Shown here: one piece after another, positions 24,023 to 36,715 of the stretch
How positions within the stretch are numbered: position 1 is the first letter of the stretch
Layout of the letters: each line of letters begins with the position of its first letter
Source: Mallotus nudiflorus
Lineage: Eukaryota; Streptophyta; Magnoliopsida; Malpighiales; Euphorbiaceae
Direction of reading: 5' to 3'
Assembly: GCA_947683625.1 (NCBI GenBank)
Contig: CANTUR010000145.1
Location: 3,923,501 to 3,987,500, forward strand
Length of the DNA: 64,000 bases
The notes under the pieces: model-generated
Seen by the model: the letters and a program-made list of their open reading frames with translations, nothing else
Database searches by the model: none
Told to the model about the DNA's origin: nothing
Translations under genes and position numbers: made by a program

Positions 24023-24710
24023 AGCCACTGATCTGAAAAAAAAAGTGCAAAAAAAAAAAAAGAAAGTGTTTGATTTGTAAGCTTTGAAATGGTAACCATG
24101 GTGATTAATGGAAGAAGAAGAAAGGTAAATAGATCGGGATGAAATCAAATAAGAAGAGAAAGTTGGATTGGGGTTGGTCAGGGACATGTTGTAGCTATAG
24201 AGGAAAGAATGAAGAAGCATGAAAAAAAAGACCGAATGAAGAAGTGTTAAAGAAAAAGAGGAATGAAGAGAATTGAAAAAAAAAAGAAGTATTTCACAAG
24301 TGATGGCTCTATGGTTTATATTGCAATATGGACATGGGTCCATGATATAATTTACCAAGTTCATGGTCCTTATCATGTCATCTCATAATCTTAGGGTACT
24401 TTATAAGTCAAGCTAGAGATTTCATATCTTGAAGATACACTTTTTGTTGTCTCAAGAAATCATTTTCTTATTAGTGTACATATTGTTTAGATTTGTTTTC
24501 CTAGCAACTAACATATCCAGTTTTTATATTATTATTAAGACTAATAATTCAAAAGTCATTACATTTTTACCTTTAGTAGTTAAACATACAACTTTTTGGA
24601 CATTTCTCAAGCATCATTTCAAGTCCATATATATATATATATATATAACTCAGTATGAAGTTTCTCAAACTATAGTTGCAACTATTCCAAATGCAGATAA
24701 TTGCAACTAA
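24023..24710. other. Spacer upstream of the ankyrin pseudogene
   Basis: Purine-rich, then AT-rich sequence with an (AT)n run near 24629-24647. An open frame at 24429-24710 is in phase with the ankyrin reading that follows. It has no recognised domain and ends in TAA just before it, so it may be 5' flank and not exon. Confidence 0.35.
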
Positions 24711-25075
24711 GAAGCTAAAGATGTAAGTTCAGCTTATCTCAAAGATTATAGGAGAATGATGGATGATTTATTGTGTCAGGCTGTTGCAAATGGAATCATT
24801 GAAGCTTTTAGGCAATATGGAAATTGTCTTGATAATTTATTGACGTTGTATGATAATTCAATTGTTCATATCAATATTGCAGCTCTGCCTTTACCTGATA
24901 ATAAAAGCAGCTTGAAATCCTCAAATCTAAAATGAAAGATTCATCAAAATTCACATCAAAAGATTCATCATTAGCTTTTCTGAGATGGGTTAAGTCCAAG
25001 TGTTCGTACCTACTAGGGAAGCCTAATAGAAATGATGAAACTCAACTTTATATAGCTGCCATTCATGGCCATCCT
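24711..25075 (+). pseudogene. ACD6-like ankyrin-repeat gene, part 1
   Basis: The reading begins EAKDVSSAYLKDYRRMMDDL and continues through VANGIIEAFRQYGNCLDNLL and NSIVHINIAAL, the typical N-terminal arrangement of ACD6-type ankyrin proteins. A TGA at about 24932 and a frame change follow. The second frame gives NDETQLYIAAIHGHP, a canonical ankyrin helix-turn-helix, up to 25075. At that point the copia-B LTR begins. The protein family carries N-terminal ankyrin repeats and C-terminal membrane helices and acts in cell-death and defence signalling. The membrane part is not found here. No intact start is visible. Confidence 0.85.
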
Positions 25076-25550
25076 TGTTGTGGAATTTGGGTTAATTCTA
25101 TCAATAATAATAAATTCACCTTGACAAATATTATTTAGGTAACTAAAGTGTAAATGATTGTATTAAAAAATCACCCCAATAAATTCCCAAGAAAGTGTGG
25201 TAGGACATAATGGTCCACTTAAATACCAACCTTCTAGATAAAATTTTTCTAAGACAAGTAATTTAATAGCATAATAATTCATGATAACTATACTCGACAA
25301 CCAAAATTTAATGAGGTTCGGCCAAGTATGCCTACATCCTCTAACAATACCAAAATAATATTTCACTAACTTGAGGAAATATTTACAAAAGAGAGAAAGA
25401 ATTAAATTGCCTAAATATAAAAGAAGGCAATTTTTCAATGTGATAGGATGATTTTTAACAAAAGGGAGAAGTTCTTTTATAACCAAAGAACTCCCCCTTT
25501 CCTTAAAAGTAAAATAATGTAGGATAGGTAATTTTGCTAAAAAAACAACA
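25076..25550 (-). repeat. Copia-B 3' LTR
   Basis: 475 bp. On the reverse strand it starts TGTTG at 25550, directly after a purine tract AAGGTGGAGATT (25551-25562 complement), and ends CAACA at 25076. Homologous to 39298-39807 along its length, but many substitutions and a few indels separate them (about 80-85% identity by eye), so this is an old insertion. Confidence 0.9.
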
Positions 25551-25562
25551 AATCTCCACCTT

Positions 25563-28500
25563 GGCAAAATTCCATACAATTTTCTCTCACAAATTCTTTC
25601 TTCAGTAGTGTCTGCAAATTTCAACTTTCAACTTTTAACAATATTGACCAAGTCTAAACAATGTTTAAACTCAACTGCATTTACCACTTTTGTCATCATA
25701 TCAATAGGATTCTTAGTGGTTCAAATTTTTTGGATTATGACTCTACCTTCTTTTATAATCTCTTATATAAAGGGATATCAAAAATCAATATGCTTTGTTC
25801 TTGCATGATAAACCTAGTTCTTTGATAAATGAATAGCACTCTAACTATCACAATGCACTTTGTTGTGCTTCTACTCCATTCCCAGTTCACCAAGCAACTC
25901 TTGAAGCCAAATTACCTCCTTCGTAGCCTTTATAATTGTCATATACTTTGCTTATGTAGTAGACAAAGCAACTTTTGACTGTAAGGTGGACTCCAACTGA
26001 CTGGTGCCTTTGCAAAAGTAAACACATAAACAGTAGTTGATCAACACCTGTCCAAATCCCCAGCATAGTTAGAATCATAATCCCCAACTACACACTAACC
26101 ATCTTGCCTATCTTGTTGAAATACCAAACCAACATCTACAGTGTTCATAATATATTGTAGAAACTATTTCACAGCTTGCCAATGCTCCTTTCCAAGATCA
26201 TGCATGTACTTGTTCACAACCCCAACTACTAACAATGCTCCATTGTATACATCAAGCTACCAACAATGCTTGCATACGGTACTTTTGACATGTGTTCCCA
26301 TTCTACATCATTTTTTGATAACATGGATGCTGTAAGTTTGAGATGAGGACCAAGTAGTATACTAACTAGTTTTAACTTCTTATTCATGCTAAAAAGTTTT
26401 AATTCCTTCTTCATATATTCTTTATAAATAAATAAAGCCTCCCCAATTTCCTATCTTTGGATATTTCTATACTGAGAATCTTCTTTGCTTCACTAAGATC
26501 CTTCATCTCAAACTCCTTATTTAATTAAGTCTTTAATTTCTTAATTTCTGTTTAATTCTTGGAAGCTATCAGCATATCATCAACATAAAGAAGAAGATAT
26601 ATATAGGATCCATCTTGTAGCTTACATAACTACTCACAATGATCATATATGCTTCTCGTGTAATTTTTTCGTATCATAAACTTGTCAAATTGCTTATACT
26701 ACTACCTCGAAGATTGCTTCAATCTATACAGTGATTTTTTCAATTTGCATACCATCTTCTCTTTTTTAGCAACTTTGAATCCATCTGGTTGAGTCATGTA
26801 GATTTCCTCATCCAAGTCTCCATGTAAAAATGCAGTTTTTATATCTATTTGAACTAGTTCCAAATTCAACTACGCTACAAAAGCTAACAAAACTCTAATG
26901 GAGGAATGCTTTACAACTGGAGAAAATAATTCATTATAATAAACTCTCTCTATCTGAGCATAGCCTTGAGCCACCATTCTTACTTTATAGTGAACATTTT
27001 CTTTATTAGAAAATCCATCTTTTTTTTCATATACTCATTTGCACCTAATTGCCTTCTTTCCATTCAAAAGACTAGCTAGTTTTAATGTCTGATTCTTTTG
27101 AGGGGACAAATTTCTTCATTCATAACAATCCTCCACTTGTCCTATTTTGAACTTTGGACTGCTTTATTATAAGTGGCAGGAATGTCATCAATTGCAATTG
27201 GTGATGCAGAAGCAACCTTATTAGCATATTGAGTAGGTTATCTAATGGTCATTTTTCCCTTCCTTAATACAATTAATTCATATTATTGTGGAGGTTCTTG
27301 GGTTTAAACCTCTTCCTCACCTAGCTTTAAAGGTTCTTAGATCAGAACCTCTTTTTCATTTGACTCTTTTTCTACCATAGGCGAGTCATCATTAATTTCT
27401 TTATTGGTTATGATAATTCTTTTACCATCAAACTCCACCTATTTGGGAGTACCATCTTTCTGCTCTAACTTTTTGGAAGTCACCTTTTTTAATATGGTAG
27501 ATATATCAAAGGTAACATCCTTGATGAAGATTACTTTCTTTGTTTTTGGACACCAAAGACAATAGCCTTTCACATTAAAAGTGATCCTTATAAAGATAGC
27601 CTATTTTGCTCTTGGTTCCAACTTTGACTCCTTTACTTGGTAATATGCAGTGGAACCAAACACATATAAGGAATCATTATCTGTAGTAGGTTTTCCAAAC
27701 CATTTCTTTAATGGCATTTTACCATCAATAGTAGTCTATGGTAAACGATTAGAAAGGTAATAAGCATATACTACTGCCTTATCCCAAAATTCTCTACCTA
27801 ACCCAACATTGGACAACATACATCGAACCTTCTTAAGCTTTGCCACCCATTTCTATTGTGGTGTATATCTGATAGTGAAGTGTCTAACAATACCTTTATC
27901 TTTATAAACTTTCAAAAATGGATCATTTTTGTACTCTCCACCATTATCTATACAAAGACATTTGACTTTTCTGCCTATTTGAGTCTCTACTATCTTTTTC
28001 CATTCAAGAAAAATTCCTAACACCTCATCCTTCATCTTCATTGTATACACGCAAACTCTCTGGGAAAAATCATCAATAAAGGTGACATAATAGTGTTTTC
28101 CTCCTAATGAAGATGGTTTGGAAGGCCCTTACACATATGAATGAACATAACCTAAATTACCCTTAGTATCATGGATTGCTGCTCCAAATTTTACCCCTGT
28201 CTTCTTCCCTTTGATGCAATGCCTATAAAAATCTAATTTGTAAGCTCGTGCTCCTTTCAATAATCCTTGATCTATCAACAATTTCAAGGATTTTTCTCTA
28301 GCATGCCCCAAACGCATATGCCATAACCTGGTTGTTTTTGGCTCTTGATAATTAGTAGAAGCTGCCACTGATGTTGTCTTAACAATTGTACTACCCAGAA
28401 AATAATACACATTATTTCTTTTTTGAATTCCCTTCATTATCCTAAGTGCAGTAGAGATTATTCTCATTATCCCATATTTTGCCTTTACTTTGAAACATTT

Positions 28501-28624
28501 TGACTCTAAGGTTCCCATAAATATGACATTCCTAATCAAATCCGACATATAATGAACACCTGTTAAGGTTCTGGTTGATCCATCTTGATTTCTCAAGCAA
28601 ATTGAACCAATCCCATATATGACA
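25563..28624 (-). pseudogene. pol: Copia-B pol (integrase, RT, RNase H), decayed
   Basis: Reverse-strand order from the right: pre-integrase and HxxxH region (about 28129-28600, with LWHMRLGHAREKSLKLL), integrase core (27853-28050, with CIDNGGEYKN and RYTPQ), integrase C-terminal and linker region with stops (27000-27850), and RT. The RT has LYVDDM complementary to about 26573-26590 and a downstream segment DHMSK-like VEWEHMSKVPYASIVGSLMY (26229-26330). RNase H traces reach about 25800. Multiple stops and frameshifts are present. The best match in character is a Tork/Tnt1-type polyprotein. Confidence 0.88.
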
Positions 28625-30111
28625 TATTGACCATTTGCATGATCAAACTCCAAATTTTTGACTTTGATAAACAATTTTTATACTAATAATTTCAATTAAG
28701 TGTGTAGGGAATTATATACCAAACATATACCAAGCATATAAACTTTTGGATAAATAGTGACTTTTTGAGCAAATTGAACCTCTAAGATTCAAGAAGGCTT
28801 TTGACATGCTCTTAAATGAGAAAATAAGATTCTTCATATTTGAATTAGACATCTTGAAATTTCTGAATTAGGCTTATTTTTCAAAATCCAAGTTCATTTG
28901 GTTATGCAAATTTTGAGTTGAAATTCATGTATACGTCTGCCATCTCAGATTGCACATCTCTTAGTATTTTGGACATATCTTGAGTTACAGAAGTCTAATT
29001 AAGGTGATTCAAAATAATATAAAAATATAAGTCAAATATATACAACTTTCATGAAGAAAGAATATGCAAATTCAAATTTATTCAGGAGCAAATCATGGCT
29101 TGAATTTATGTATAGGTGTTTGACAGTATTCTACATTTTAGATTGCATAGCTGTTAGTTTTTTAGACATATCCTAAGTTACAAAAGTCAAATTTAAGTGA
29201 TTCAAAATGATATGAAAATATAATTCAAATATATATAGCTCTAATGAAGAAAGCATGGGCAAATTCAAATTTCTTCAGGATCAAATCAATGATTCAATTT
29301 GGGTATAGCAGTCTGACCATAGTCTGCGTTACATATTGCATAACCTTTAGTATTTTGGACATATCTTGAGCTAAAAAAGTTCAATTTAGGTGATTCAAAT
29401 TAATATAGAAATAAAATTCAAATATCTATAACTTTTATGAAGAAAGATTTGGTAAATTCAAACGTCATGAGGAGCCAATCATGATTTCAATCCGTGAATT
29501 GCTGTCTAACAAAATCAGTCTCAATGATTCAAAATATAGATGTCGGACACATCATTTGCACCTCCAATAGCTATATTTTTTAGTATAAATACCTCTAGAG
29601 ATAAATGTAAGTTAAGAAACTTTTTCATCATTCATTATTTCTTAAGCATTCATTGAGCTCTCAAATTCTCCTAAACAATTCTTTTTTGGTATAACTCTTG
29701 TCAGAGTTGCATGTGTGTTAGAAATAGAATTTTTCTTCATCTTAAATCTTGGGTTAGATTAGAAGGGAAGTGAGATTTATTTCTAAAGGAATTTTTTTAA
29801 GTGTTATCCATTAAAACACTTGGGTTTTGGTTTTTTGAGTGAGCCTTGAAAACTCATATTGAAAGGTTATAAGAGTGAGCTATAAAACTCTTGTATAATC
29901 TCAATCCTATGAATAAGATTATGGATGATTGAAAATCCTAACTTGGGGATAAGTTAGGTGGAGATATAGAATTGTTGTTGAATCCAAACTCCTTAAATCT
30001 TTGTGTTCTTCATTCTTCCTTCTCAACTTCTATTTGATTCTTGCAAAAAATTCTTTTAATTCTCATTTTTATTTGATATTCCTATTCAACCTCCCTCTAG
30101 GACTCTTTTCA
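28625..30111 (+). repeat. SIRE-1 5' LTR with 193-bp internal repeats
   Basis: 1487 bp. Three consecutive copies of an approximately 193-bp unit are marked by TTAGTATTTTGGACATATC at 28961, 29154 (variant) and 29347, exactly 193 bp apart. TATA box TATAAATA at about 29584. The 3' part carries a run of short words (TAAGTTAGGTGGAGAT, CTCCTTAAATCTTTGTG) and ends ACTCTTTTCA. Confidence 0.92.
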
Positions 30112-30113
30112 AT

Positions 30114-30125
30114 TAGTATCAGAGC
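30114..30125 (+). other. SIRE-1 primer-binding site
   Basis: TAGTATCAGAGC two bases after the 5' LTR. It differs from the canonical initiator-Met complement TGGTATCAGAGC by one G-to-A change, as in SIRE-2. Confidence 0.85.
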
Positions 30126-30159
30126 TTGAATTTTTGGAACTTTATTGCTAGAATACATT

Positions 30160-31792
30160 ATGGGGAATGAATCACAAAACATCTCTTCTCTTAGACCATT
30201 TTTTATGGTAGTGACTATCCACATTGGAAATTCAAAATGGAATTATATCTTGATTGTGATTCCATTAAACTTTAGGACATTATCCTAAGAGGTTGGGAAC
30301 CACCTACAACTATCATTGATGGTGTAGTAACTATTATTGCAAGAAGCCAATAGAGTATTGATCAAAAGGAAGAAAATCACAAAAATAAAAAAGTTATGAT
30401 TATTGTAGTCTCTTCAATGACAAGAGAAGAAGGAGGCAAGCTTCAACATTGTATGTCAGCCAAAGAAATGTGGGAGACCTTAGAAAACCACTATGAAGGC
30501 AACATTCAAGTAAGAAGTAAGAAGGTTCAACTTCATATGTATGAATATGAACTCTTCAAAATAAAGCCTCATGAATCAATCACGAAGATGACAAATCATC
30601 TCAATGCTCTTATCATAACCCTCAAGAAACTTGGGAAACATTTCTCCAAGGAAGAAGTAAACAATAAGATTCTAAGAATTCTACCTAAAAAGGATTAGGA
30701 ATCTCATGTTACTGTAATTGAGGAAGCTCAAGACCTCTCCACCTTATCAACCAATGTGCTCATTGGTAAGCTCTTAACACATGAGTTCACTATCAAGTAA
30801 AGAGATGAAGAAAAATAAGAGAAAGAAGAAAAGAAAAAGAGCATTGCTCTAAAAGCTCTTCAAGAAGATAGTGAAGAGGAAAGCATCAACGATTCTAGTG
30901 ATGAAGATGGTAACATTGCCATGCTCACTAGGAACTTCAAGAAGTTTTGAGAAAGAAAAACTTCTTAAGAACAACGGACTTCAATAAGAAGTTTGAAGGA
31001 GATGGGAAGAAGAAAACTAATGAGGTTACTTATTATGAATGCAAGAAATCGGGACATATTAGAAGTGAGTGTCCCAAACATAAATTCATGAACAAGGGAG
31101 AAAATGATAAGAAGAAGGCATTCAAAACTACTAGGGATGATTCTTCCAAATTCGAAGAGGAAAAATAAGAGGTGGCTAATCTTTGATTCATGGCCTTTGA
31201 AAATGAAAATAAGGTACCATCCACTTCTTATTCTTCCTTTGATGATTGTGATAATTATTATGATAATGATGATGATGATGAGAGCTCTATTATGAGCAAA
31301 TTACTTGTTAAATGCAAAAGCTTATTATCTAAGAAAAAACATTATAAGCATGAGTTAGCTAGTTTAAATAGAGAATTAGAAAGTATAAAAATTAATTTTG
31401 TTAAACTTGTTGAATCAAACGAAAAACTTGTTAGTAATGCAAAATCTTTTAATTCTTTGGAAGATCAACTTAAGAAAGCAAATGATGAAAATCATAAGCT
31501 TTCTAAGGAGGTCTTAGAATTAAAGAGTTTCATTGCTAAATTTAAGAGAGGAAAAGAAACTTTAGATAGTCTTCTTGACTCTCAAAAATTTCATGGAGAT
31601 ACACATGGAATTGGATATAAGAATAGAATGTCTTCATCATCTTCATCACATATTAATTTTGTAAAAACTTCACATGATTCCACTCCTTCAACCACCAAAT
31701 CAAATAAGACTTAAGCTTTCAAAGCTAAAATATCTCATGTGCTAAATAGTAAGGAAAAGCCTCATGAGATTTATCCTTAATTAACACAAAGA
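30160..31792 (+). pseudogene. gag: SIRE-1 gag (broken)
   Basis: Copia Gag with a start at 30160 (MGNESQNISSLRPFF). A one-base frame change near 30200 shifts the reading. The UBN2-type core is open at 30396-30698 (REEGGKLQHCMSAKEMWETL, LFKIKPHESITKM) and ends in TAG. Further pieces lie at about 30700-31170. The zinc-knuckle region reads YYECKKSGHIRSEC with Tyr where the first Cys is expected (codon at 31031). A coiled-coil-like, Lys/Glu/Asp-rich segment with YDNDDDDESS and long charged helices follows (31190-31714). This acidic coiled-coil tail is common in SIRE gags. Confidence 0.87.
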
Positions 31793-34700
31793 GGTAAGGC
31801 TCAAACTAGAGCACCTAAACCCAAGCATTCTTATATGTACATTAGACTCAATTATAATTGGCATGCTATACAATACAATGCACATAAATATGTTGCACAA
31901 AATTATCAAAATACACATCACCATTGCCAATTCATGTCTTAGTTGATAACACAAAACAATAGGAGATACACACAACACCAAAAGTATGTTGCACACACGA
32001 GGAAAGCATTTCATCCTAGGAGGAATAAATTTGAAAATATTGTATGTTCTTATTGCATGATAAAAGGACATACTAATAATGTGTGCTTCTATAGAAGACT
32101 GCATATGAATTTACTTCCTACGGATTATCTTGAAACTAACCAACCTAGACTAAGAAAGGTTTGGGTCCAAAAGAACACTTAAATTTTCTTGTGTATATGT
32201 GCTTGAAATCCACAAGAACAAAAAGCAAGTGGTATCTCGATAGTGGATGTTCAAGGCACATGACAGGAGACAAAGAGCAATTCAACAAACTTGATGCTAA
32301 GGATGGAGGACACATTACTTTCAGAGATAATGCAAAAGGAAAAATTATTGGCATTGGAGAAATAGGTAATCCTCAATCTTTATCTATACATCATTTATTT
32401 TTTTTTTGATGGTCTTAAACACAATCTGCTCAATATAAGTCAATTATGTGACATGGAAAATAAAGTAACTTTTTATCCTAAAAATTACTTTGTTAGTAGT
32501 CTTGATGAAAATAAAATTATTTTTAGTGGTGAAAGAGTAAACAATGTTTATGTCATTGATTTGAATAAAATTGATAATAAAGACATAAAATGCTTAGTGT
32601 CTATCTCCCATGACACATGGACATAGCATAGAAGATTAGGACATGCAAATTTTGATCTTTTGAATGATCTTTGTAAACATGAACTTGTATTTGGTTTGCC
32701 TAAGCTTGAATTCACTAAAGATAAACCTTGTGATGCTTGTCAAAAGGGAAAACAATCCAAGTCCTTATTTAAGCTAAAAAATGTAGTGTCCACCTATAGG
32801 CCACTTGAACTTATACATATGGATTTATTTGGACCAACTAGAGTTGCTAGTCTCAGTGGAATGCACTATGCTTATGTATTGGTTGATGAATACTCTAGAT
32901 ACACTTGGGTGTGTTTTTTTTTTCTCATAAGAATGATGCATTTAATGCTTTTGAAAATTTTTCAAAAAGAGTTCAAAAAGAAAAAGGATTTTGTATTTCA
33001 TCTATTAGAAGTGATCATGGAACTGAATTTGAAAATGAATTTTTTAAAAACTATTGTAATGAAAATGATATTTCTCATACATTTTCATCTCTTAGAACCC
33101 CTCAATAAAATGGGGTAGTTGAAAGAAAAAACAGAAATCTTATGGAAATGGCTAGAATAATGCTTCATGAGTATAATTTGCCTTTATACTTTTGGGCGAA
33201 AGCCATTAACACTTCTTATTATATTTCAAACAGAGTTTTCAAAAGACCAATTTTAAATAAAACATCTGATGAGCTATTGAACAATAGAAAACCCAAAATC
33301 TCATATCTAAGAGTATTTGATGCAAGTGCTATATATTGAACACCAAGGATAATCTTGGAAATTTTAATTCCAAATACGATGTAGGAATTTTCCTAGGCTA
33401 TTCCATCTCTAGCAAAGCATATAGGGTCTTTAATAAGAGATCTATAGTTGTTAAAGAGTCAATGCATGTGGTATTTGATGAATCAAACTCAGATGGTCCT
33501 AGAAAGGAGACTTGTAGTGTTGATGATCTTATAGGTGACAATGAGATTATGGAAACACAAGAAGAAAATGCTAGTAAGCCTTTGGAACTTGAAGATCCAA
33601 ACAAGAACAAAAATGAGGAGACATCTTAACCTACCTTGAAGGATGAACTTCCAAAGGATGGGCAATTCAAAAAAGCTCACCCTCAAACCTCATTATAGTT
33701 GACACTACAAAAGGGGTAACTACTAGATCTCAATTAAAGTCTACTGTTAATTTAGCCTTAATTTCTCAAATTGAACCCAAAAATATTAATGATGCTTTGT
33801 GTGAAGAATTTTGGGTCCTTGCTATGCAAGAAGAGTTAAATCAATTTGAGAGAAATAAGGTTTGGACCTTGGTTCCTAGACCTAAACATCATCCTATTAT
33901 AGGCACCAAATGGGTGTTTAGAAATAAGATGAATGAACAAGGTGTCATAACTAGGAATAAGGCTAGACTAGTAGCTAAAGGTTATAATTAAGAGGAAGGC
34001 ATTGATTACGATGAAACCTTTGCCCCCGTTGCAAGGTTAGAAGCTATTAGGATGCTACTTGCATTGGCATCATACATGGATTTTAAACTTTATCAAATGG
34101 ATGTTAAAAGTTCATTTTTAAATGGTTTTATTGAAGAGGAGTTATATGTTGAACAACCTCTAGGTTTTGAAAATTTTAACTCTCAAAATCATGTTTTTAA
34201 ATTTTCAAAAGCATTGTATGGATTGAAACAAGCTCCAAGAGCTTGGTATGAAAGATTGAGTAAATTTTCACTAGAGAAAGGTTTCTCTAAAGGAAAGGTT
34301 GACACAACTCTTTTTATGAAGAAATCTAAGCGTGATTTATTAATTGTTTAAATTTATGTTGATGATATTATTTTTGGTGCTACTAACCATTGCTTATGTG
34401 AGGAATTTTATAAGCTAATGCAAGGAGAATTTGAGATGAGTATGAAGGGAGAACTCAAGTTCTTTCTTAGACTTCAAATCAAGCAATGTGAATATGGGAT
34501 TTTCATTAATGAAACCAAATATGCAAGGGACATTCTCAAGAAGTTTGGAATGGATGGAAATAAATTAAGAAAAACTCTAATGGGCACCACAACCAAACTC
34601 AACAAGGATGAGAATGGCAAACCAGCTGATGAAAAGTAATTTAGAAGTACGATCGGGTCCCTTCTTTATTTAACCACTAGTAGACCCGATATTATGTTTG

Positions 34701-35310
34701 CTGCTTGCTTGTGTGCTAGATTTCAATCAAGTCCTAGAGTGTCTCAATTGAATGCTATTAAAATAATTTTCAAATATCTTTGTGGTATAAAGCATTTAGG
34801 ACTTTAGTATCCTAGGAGTTCTTCCTTTGACTTGATTAGTTATTCTGATGCTAACTTTGCCGATAGCTTACTAGATAGAAAAAAGCACTTTTAGAACTTG
34901 TCAAATTTTAGGAAATTTCTTAGTTTCTTGGTTTAGTAGGTAACAAGTTTTAGTTGCCTTGTCCATCACTGAAGCAGAATATGTGGCAACTAGTTGTTGT
35001 TGCACCCAAGTTCTATGTCGAAAACAATAACTTTTGGACTATAGCATTGATATTAATCACATTCCAATTAAATGTGATAATACAAGTGCTATAAACCTTA
35101 GTAAAAATCCTATTCGGCATTCTAGAACTAAGCATATTGACATTAGACATCATTTCTTGCGTGATCATATGCAAAATGGTGATATTTTTCTTGATTTTGT
35201 TAATACTAATCATCAATTAGCAGACATCTTTACCAAGCCTCTTTGTGAGGAAAGATAGAATTTTATTAAGCATGAACTTAGTATGATTGATGGCTCAAGC
35301 TTGTCTTGAT
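31793..35310 (+). pseudogene. pol: SIRE-1 pol (protease, integrase, RT, RNase H), decayed
   Basis: Protease motif WYLDSGCSRHMTGD at about 32230. Pre-integrase LGHANFDLLNDLC near 32640, preceded by a TAG at 32624 in place of the conserved Trp. Integrase core with HMDLFGPTRVASLSG (about 32815), SIRSDHGTEFENEF (about 33000) and the ERKNRNLMEMARIMLHEYNL helix. RT from about 33797 (WTLVPRP, GTKWVFRNKM, ARLVAKGYN) through LYQMDVKSSFLNG to YVDD at 34355-34366, with a TAA just before it. RNase H with CDNTSAINLSKNPIRHSRTK and HQLADIFTKPL ending near 35258. Many single stops and several frameshifts. Domain order is complete and copia-like. Confidence 0.9.
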
Positions 35311-36715
35311 CACTTGTTAAATTGATGAATTGATGTTTAGATTCTTATATGATCATTTGCTTTAAAAAAAAATTATTTTCAGCGTCATGTATATATTTGG
35401 TTTTAGAAGTATTTGCTTTAGTAAATTTACTTCATATACATGATATATTGTATTTTTCGTTTGCATGATCTTTGTATTAATTTTATTTGATTTGGATTTA
35501 TGTGGATTCATTCAATTTTTTAAAAGGCCTCATATTTTTCAAATTAATAATTAATTATTAAGGTAAATTCAATTAATTAATTATTTTAATTTAGCAAAAC
35601 TAATTGAGTTTACTTATGTACTTAGTTAATTTCTTTTAAGGAAGAGAATTTTTTTTAAAAGATGTGTTTGTGTTAATGACATAACTATGTGATAGTGTGT
35701 CCTTAATATCAATTTTTTTAATTCATTGAAATAGGGGGAGAAAATTATTTGAATTTATTTCACATAAATTTTTTATGCATGCATAATAATAATGTAAGTG
35801 TGGCTAGATTTGTCCTTATGATAAAAAAGTCTTGTTTTGCTTACTTTGTTTATATATGACATGAATTTTTTCATTTATGCATGACTATCAATTATGCGTA
35901 TACCTGCAAAATTCATATTCATGTATAAATTCTTCTTAGGAATAGTTTTTATCTTTAAAAATGAAATGACTTTTATAAAGATTTTAAGTATCTTTGCTTT
36001 CATTATTTGGTTCTTGATCTTTTATTCCCTTTGGTATTATTGGCTCCCTTAGGTCGATTTCCCTTTATATCTCTCTCTTTTCTTTTTGTCTTTGACAAAG
36101 GGGGAGAAGAAGCTATGTACTTAGGGGATAAATAATTGTGTTTGTATTTAAGTTATGCTAAGTACCACATGATTATATATGATTGATTGACTAGCTAAAC
36201 TTTCTATAATCATGTGATGTTTCAATATAGCATATGTACTATTTTATGATGCAATATAATAGCACTATATGCATATATATTTGAAATTATTTCTTTCATA
36301 TTGTCTAACATTTTTTAATGATCATGTTATCATCATTTGTTATGATAGGCCATGTTCTTTACAATATTTTTATGTTGTTCTTATTCTTGAAAAGACGGAT
36401 AATAAAATTTATTTATATTTCTTATCATGTCCAAAAAGAAGGAGAAATAAAGAAATATATTTTGTTAAATGAATAGATTTGTTAAACCCTTATACATGCT
36501 ATGATAATTCATTTATATACTCTGATACATGATAAATATTGAATTTATACATATGTTAAGGGGGAGTAAAATACTTTCTCATTTTTCATCTATTTAATTT
36601 GAAAGGGGGAGCTATTTTAATTAGCATGCTTATACATATTATTGATTTTTGTCACACTCACACACATTATTTATTATCTTTTAAAATTGGTTGTCAAAGT
36701 CAAAAAGGGGGAGAT
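35311..36715 (+). other. SIRE-1 long 3' non-coding region with repeated purine tracts
   Basis: About 1.4 kb between RNase H and the 3' LTR without a meaningful open frame. Some SIRE relatives carry an envelope-like gene here, and I see none. Five GGGGGAG-centred purine tracts occur: about 35733, 36097, 36559, 36603 and 36704. The last, AAAAAGGGGGAGA, directly precedes the 3' LTR and is the likely functional polypurine tract. Confidence 0.75.

Noticed and set aside
23987..24376. Ser/Phe-rich reverse-strand frame of 129 codons
   Set aside because: Generated by the (AAG)n run and purine-rich DNA; no domain.
35311..36715. Envelope-like gene of SIRE-1
   Set aside because: No open frame of meaningful length and no membrane or coiled-coil pattern in the 3' region of this copy.
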